Source: Juglans regia (taxonomy: Eukaryota > Streptophyta > Magnoliopsida > Fagales > Juglandaceae). Taken from it: DNA of 64,000 nt. Under the pieces are notes generated by a model. The model saw only the letters and a list, made by a program, of their open reading frames with translations. It was not told where the DNA came from and ran no database searches. The stretch spans positions 25,494,270 through 25,558,269 of the forward strand of contig NC_049903.1 in the NCBI RefSeq assembly GCF_001411555.2. The letters run 5' to 3'. Shown here piece by piece: positions 61,037 to 64,000 of this stretch (the stretch's first letter is position 1; each line of letters starts with the position of its first letter). The position numbers and the translations under genes were made by a program.

Positions 61037-61615
61037 ATCCATTAAGGCTCTACATGGATTTCTCGGATTGAAGGAATATTACCACAAATTCATCCGCCAC
61101 TATGGGATGATTGCGGGTCTTTTAACCCTGCTCCTAAAGAAAGACACATTCAGGTGGAATGAACAAGCTAAATCTGCATTCAAAAATCTCAAGAAAGCCA
61201 TGACTACCAGACCTATTTTAGCACTTTTGAAATTTTCTTTGCCATTCGTGGTGGAATGTGACGTTTCAAGGGTGGGCTTGGGGATGGTGCTCATGCAAGA
61301 AAGGAGACCTGTGGCCTATTTCAGCAAGGCCCTTCAAGGTAGGAATTTGGGCAGGTCAACGTATGAAAAGGAAGTGATGGCATTGGTTGCAAGCATCCAA
61401 AAATGAAAGCCATACTTACTCTGTACCAAATCCATTCTTCGAATTGATCACAAAAGTTTGAGGCATTTGTGAGAACAAACTATTGCCACAGAAGCTCAAC
61501 AAAAATGGCTTGTGAAATTAATGGGCTACGAATTTGTCATTGAATATAAAAGGGGACGGGAGAACACGGCTGGGGACAGCTTGTCAAGATGCAATGAGTA
61601 GGCGTTAGAGTTACA
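61037..61615 (+). pseudogene. Gypsy RNase H, first copy
   Basis: It contains FLGLKEYYHKFIRHYGMIAG, then FVVECDVSRVGLGMVLMQ (first Asp) and PVAYFSKALQGRNL, STYEKEVMALVASIQK (Glu), a stop, and VIEYKRGRENTAGDSLSRCN (last motif). The stop after SIQK replaces the usual Trp codon. Part of it (from 61286) is duplicated at 61771. Confidence 0.8.
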
Positions 61616-61700
61616 ATTGCTTGCAATTAGCAGCCCACTTCCTAGTTGGAGGCAATAAGGGCAAACATTGAAGAACAACCTGAGTTGAAGAGGCTAGCGA
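61286..61700 (+). repeat. Direct repeat A (RNase H to linker)
   Basis: GGTGCTCATG to GAGGCTAGCGA. It is repeated at 61771-62190 with roughly 36 mismatches by hand count and one small indel. Both copies share the stop in ATCCAAAAATGA and a stop just after CAATGAG. Confidence 0.92.
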
Positions 61701-61704
61701 ATTC

Positions 61705-61767
61705 GGTCCTTGAAAAAAATTATTCCAGACTTATAGCCCCAAGGCCCTACTGCTTCCCTGCCTGAAT
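61705..61767 (-). repeat. Inverted repeat B', 63 bases
   Basis: It is the reverse complement of 62195-62257 at 60 of 63 positions by hand. It sits between the two direct A repeats. Confidence 0.93.
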
Positions 61768-61770
61768 GGC

Positions 61771-62190
61771 GGTGCTCATGAAAGAAGGGAGACCTGTGGC
61801 CTATTTCAGCAAGGCCCTTCAAGGTAGGAATTTGGGCTGGTCAACATATGAAAAGGAAGTGATGGCATTGATGGCTGTCATCCAAAAATGAAGGCCTTAC
61901 TTACTCGGCACCAAATTCATTATTTGAACTGATTACAAAAATTTGAGGCATTTGTGGGATCAAACTATTGCCACAAAAGCTCAACATAAATGGCTTGTGA
62001 AATTAATGAGCTACGACTTTGTCATTGAATATAAAAGGGGACTGGAGAACACAGCTGCGGACAGCTTGTCAAGATGCAATGAGTAAATATTAGAGTTACA
62101 ATTGCTTGCAATTAGCAGCCCACTTCCTAGTTGGACAGTGACAATAAGGGTAAAAATTAAAGAACAACTTGAGTTGAAGAGGCTAGCAAA
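61771..62190 (+). repeat. Direct repeat A' (second RNase H copy)
   Basis: The second copy of 61286-61700, beginning at the same GGTGCTCATG. It lacks the upstream RNase H Asp motif, so it is not a full second domain. Confidence 0.92.
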
Positions 62191-62194
62191 AAAT

Positions 62195-62257
62195 ATTCAG
62201 GGAGGGAAGCAGTAAGACCTTGGGGCTATAAGTCTGGAATAATTTTTTTCAAGGACC
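62195..62257 (+). repeat. Repeat B, original orientation
   Basis: It joins colinearly to the integrase region downstream (translation GYKSGIIFFKDQIYLHRDSP leads to LNEFHAGTHEGFHK), so this is the ancestral orientation. Confidence 0.85.
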
Positions 62258-63240
62258 AAATTTACTTGCACAGAGATTCACCTCTCATTCAGCTTATTCT
62301 CAATGAGTTCCATGCAGGTACCCATGAAGGATTTCACAAGATATGGTAGCCGCTAAAAGTTGTATTTTATTGGCCCGGGGCGACAGCTCAAGTAAAGAAA
62401 TTTATTCGAGAATGCGATGTATGCCAATGACACAAAAGCGAGCATACCAAACCAATGTGACGACTCCAACCGCTGCCTATTCCGATGGTTGTGTGGTCGG
62501 ATATATCAATGGACTTCGTAATGGGGCTTCCCAACTCTCATGGAAAAAATGTAATTTTTGTGGTGGTAGATCGTTTGTCGAAGTTCTCTCATTTGATGCC
62601 CCTCAAGCATCCATTTACAGCAGAAACGGTGGCCCAGATTTTTTTTGAGAATGTGTTCAAATTATACGGACTTCCAGCATCCAATGTGTGCGATCGTGAC
62701 CCTACATTTACAAGCAGATTTTGGCTTGAGTTGTTTCAGTTACAAGGCATCAAATTCAATTTTAGTTCCTCTTATCATCCACAAACGGATGGTCAAACCG
62801 AAGTGGTGAATCGGATGTTGGAAATGTATCTGAGATTCTTTACTAGTGAGTCACCAACTGCTTGGGTAAAGTGGCTGCCATGGGTAGAATTTGTTTATAA
62901 CACCAATGCACATTCTAGCACAAAGAGGACTCCATACGAAGTGTTTTATGGCCGAAAGCCTCCAAGACTCCTTCCCTACGTGCATAGAACATCAAGGGTG
63001 GAATCGGTGGCTCAAACACTTGAGGAATGGGACCAACTTATTAAAGATGTGTGCCTCAAGCTTCATCAAGCTCAAAATAGGATGAAACTTCAATATGATA
63101 AAGGGCATCAAGAGAGGAGTTTTCAGCCAGGGGACTGCGTATATGTGCGCCTACAGCCTTACGTGCAACATACGTTGGAAAAAAGAACAAATATGAAGTT
63201 GTCGGCTAAGTACTACGGGCCATACAAGGTCATTGAGTGA
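62258..63240 (+). pseudogene. Gypsy integrase
   Basis: The zinc-binding part is HAGTHEGFHK, then FIRECDVCQ. The catalytic core from 62485 is open for 251 codons. It has D in WSDISMDFVMGLP, D in SNVCDRDPTFTSRFW and E in YHPQTDGQTEVVNR, so the D-D-E triad is intact. QPGDCVYVRLQPYVQHTLE and KLSAKYYGPYKVIE, then a stop at 63238, form the C-terminal domain. It is the best preserved part of the element. Confidence 0.88.
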
Positions 63241-63516
63241 ATTGGTCAACTAGCATATCGACTAGAACTTCATCTAGGTGCGGGTGTTCATCCGGTATTC
63301 CATGTGTCCTTGTTAAAATTGAAACTGGGGCAGAGGACGACAACTTCGACTGAGCTACCAGAAATTTTTCCCAACTCACCACCAATCACTCCCCAAGCGA
63401 TTTTATCTTATCGTGGTCATGGAAGGAAAGCAAAAGTTCTTGTTCGTTGGAATGGCAGCAATCCGAGAACAAGGAAAGTTTTGAAGAGGGAGGAATGTTA
63501 CGGAAGCTTAACGTAA
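63241..63516 (+). pseudogene. Gypsy pol tail with chromodomain-like sequence
   Basis: AYRLELHLGAGVHPVFHVSL continues the integrase C terminus. It is followed by PQAILSYRGHGRKAKVLVRW NG-type sequence, a weak chromodomain. This places the element among chromoviruses, in which this domain is thought to guide insertion into particular chromatin. The final residues run into the LTR. Confidence 0.65.
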
Positions 63517-63871
63517 TTTTGGCAACTTTGCTAGTTTATTGCTATTTTACTGCTTTGAATAAATGTTTGTAAGGGCTAACTTGCCTTGTTGGGAATAAAT
63601 CAATTAGCTACAATTATATTTAAGTTTTGCTTAATTTTTGTGTATGGCAGAATACTTTCCTTGTAAACCCATGGTCATAAGTTAGGAACGATGTTATGAA
63701 TGGAGGTATCTGAAAACTATTCAAACAATTGTTTGCAGAGGTGGGATCCTCATTAAACAACCCAAGTCTTTTATCAAAACTCATCCACAATAGGTAAAGC
63801 ACGCCAGAGTGATCCAACGTCTTTTCCTGTTGATCCACCAGTTACTCGCTCAGTCGCTCACACTCGTAACA
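63496..63871 (+). repeat. 3' LTR of the gypsy element
   Basis: 376 bases, TGTTACGGAAGC to CTCGTAACA. The minus-strand ORF in each LTR (56194-56385 and 63620-63838) is conserved only because the LTRs are copies. Confidence 0.93.
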
Positions 63872-64000
63872 ACATACTTCAGCTAGTAATTTTTTATGTG
63901 TCATGATTTTAATGTATACAGTCAGGTGGAGGTTGTTTCTAATTTGATTTCAAACAATACTTTGTGATTGAAAGCTTAATCTCTTTCTGAGTTTTGGTGA

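Larger units (their letters stand above)
56043..63871 (+). mobile_element. Ty3/gypsy (chromodomain-type) retrotransposon, defective
   Basis: Two 376-base LTRs (56043-56418 and 63496-63871) start TGTTACG and end TAACA. The flanks GCATA (56038-56042) and ACATA (63872-63876) match at 4 of 5, a slightly decayed target duplication. The PBS-like TTTTGGCATCAGAGT follows the left LTR, and the purine tract AAGAGGGAGGAA precedes the right one. Order is gag, zinc knuckle, protease, reverse transcriptase, RNase H, integrase, chromodomain-like tail, which is Ty3/gypsy order. By hand the LTRs differ at about 40 of 376 sites. Stops throughout, a nested solo LTR in gag and a rearranged RNase H make it non-autonomous. 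Confidence 0.93.

Noticed and set aside
1..64000. tRNA, rRNA, CRISPR array or bacterial-type operon
   Set aside because: None was seen by eye. Introns and retroelements show a plant nuclear region. A tRNA scan could still find a degenerate tRNA-derived SINE.

Overview
The window is nuclear DNA from a woody eudicot. It has plant-type introns, a plant R2R3-MYB gene, a gene for a chloroplast-targeted protein, and Copia, Ty3/gypsy and LINE retroelements typical of plants. About ten copies of one AT-rich, GTTTGGAT-ended MITE family resemble repeats I associate with walnut/hickory (Juglandaceae, Fagales). That placement is an inference from memory, not a search result.

Only two genes look intact. 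The first (20754-22368, +) is a three-exon R2R3-MYB of subgroup 14 (RAX/Blind-like, 335 aa). The second (54741 down to 49448, -) is a five-exon gene for a 237-aa protein with a plastid-transit-like N terminus. I know its conserved core as a plant protein but cannot name it. Three quarters of its fourth intron is a solo LTR plus two MITEs.

Layout: 0-3 kb, an LTR fragment and a Tat-like gypsy gag remnant. 3-10 kb, AT-rich intergenic DNA with several MITEs and a short coding-like fragment. 10.3-14.1 kb, a truncated Copia element (-). 15.5-19.0 kb, a complete but internally deleted Copia element (-) with both LTRs and a GTGAT target duplication. 19-24 kb, the MYB gene and flanks. 24.7-29.6 kb, a decayed LINE (+). 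30-34.4 kb, repeats and two LINE remnants in opposite orientations. 34.4-48.8 kb, a mosaic of large gypsy-type LTRs in both orientations, including two solo LTRs. 49.4-54.9 kb, the chloroplast-protein gene and its G-box promoter. 56.0-63.9 kb, a chromodomain-type Ty3/gypsy element with both LTRs, a 2.26-kb solo LTR nested in its gag and an unusual RNase H duplication with an inverted segment.

The main theme is transposon turnover: at least four solo LTRs with readable target-site duplications against only two LTR-paired elements, both defective. I found no convincing new biological system. The most unusual structures are the A-B(inverted)-A'-B rearrangement in the gypsy pol and the dense MITE family.
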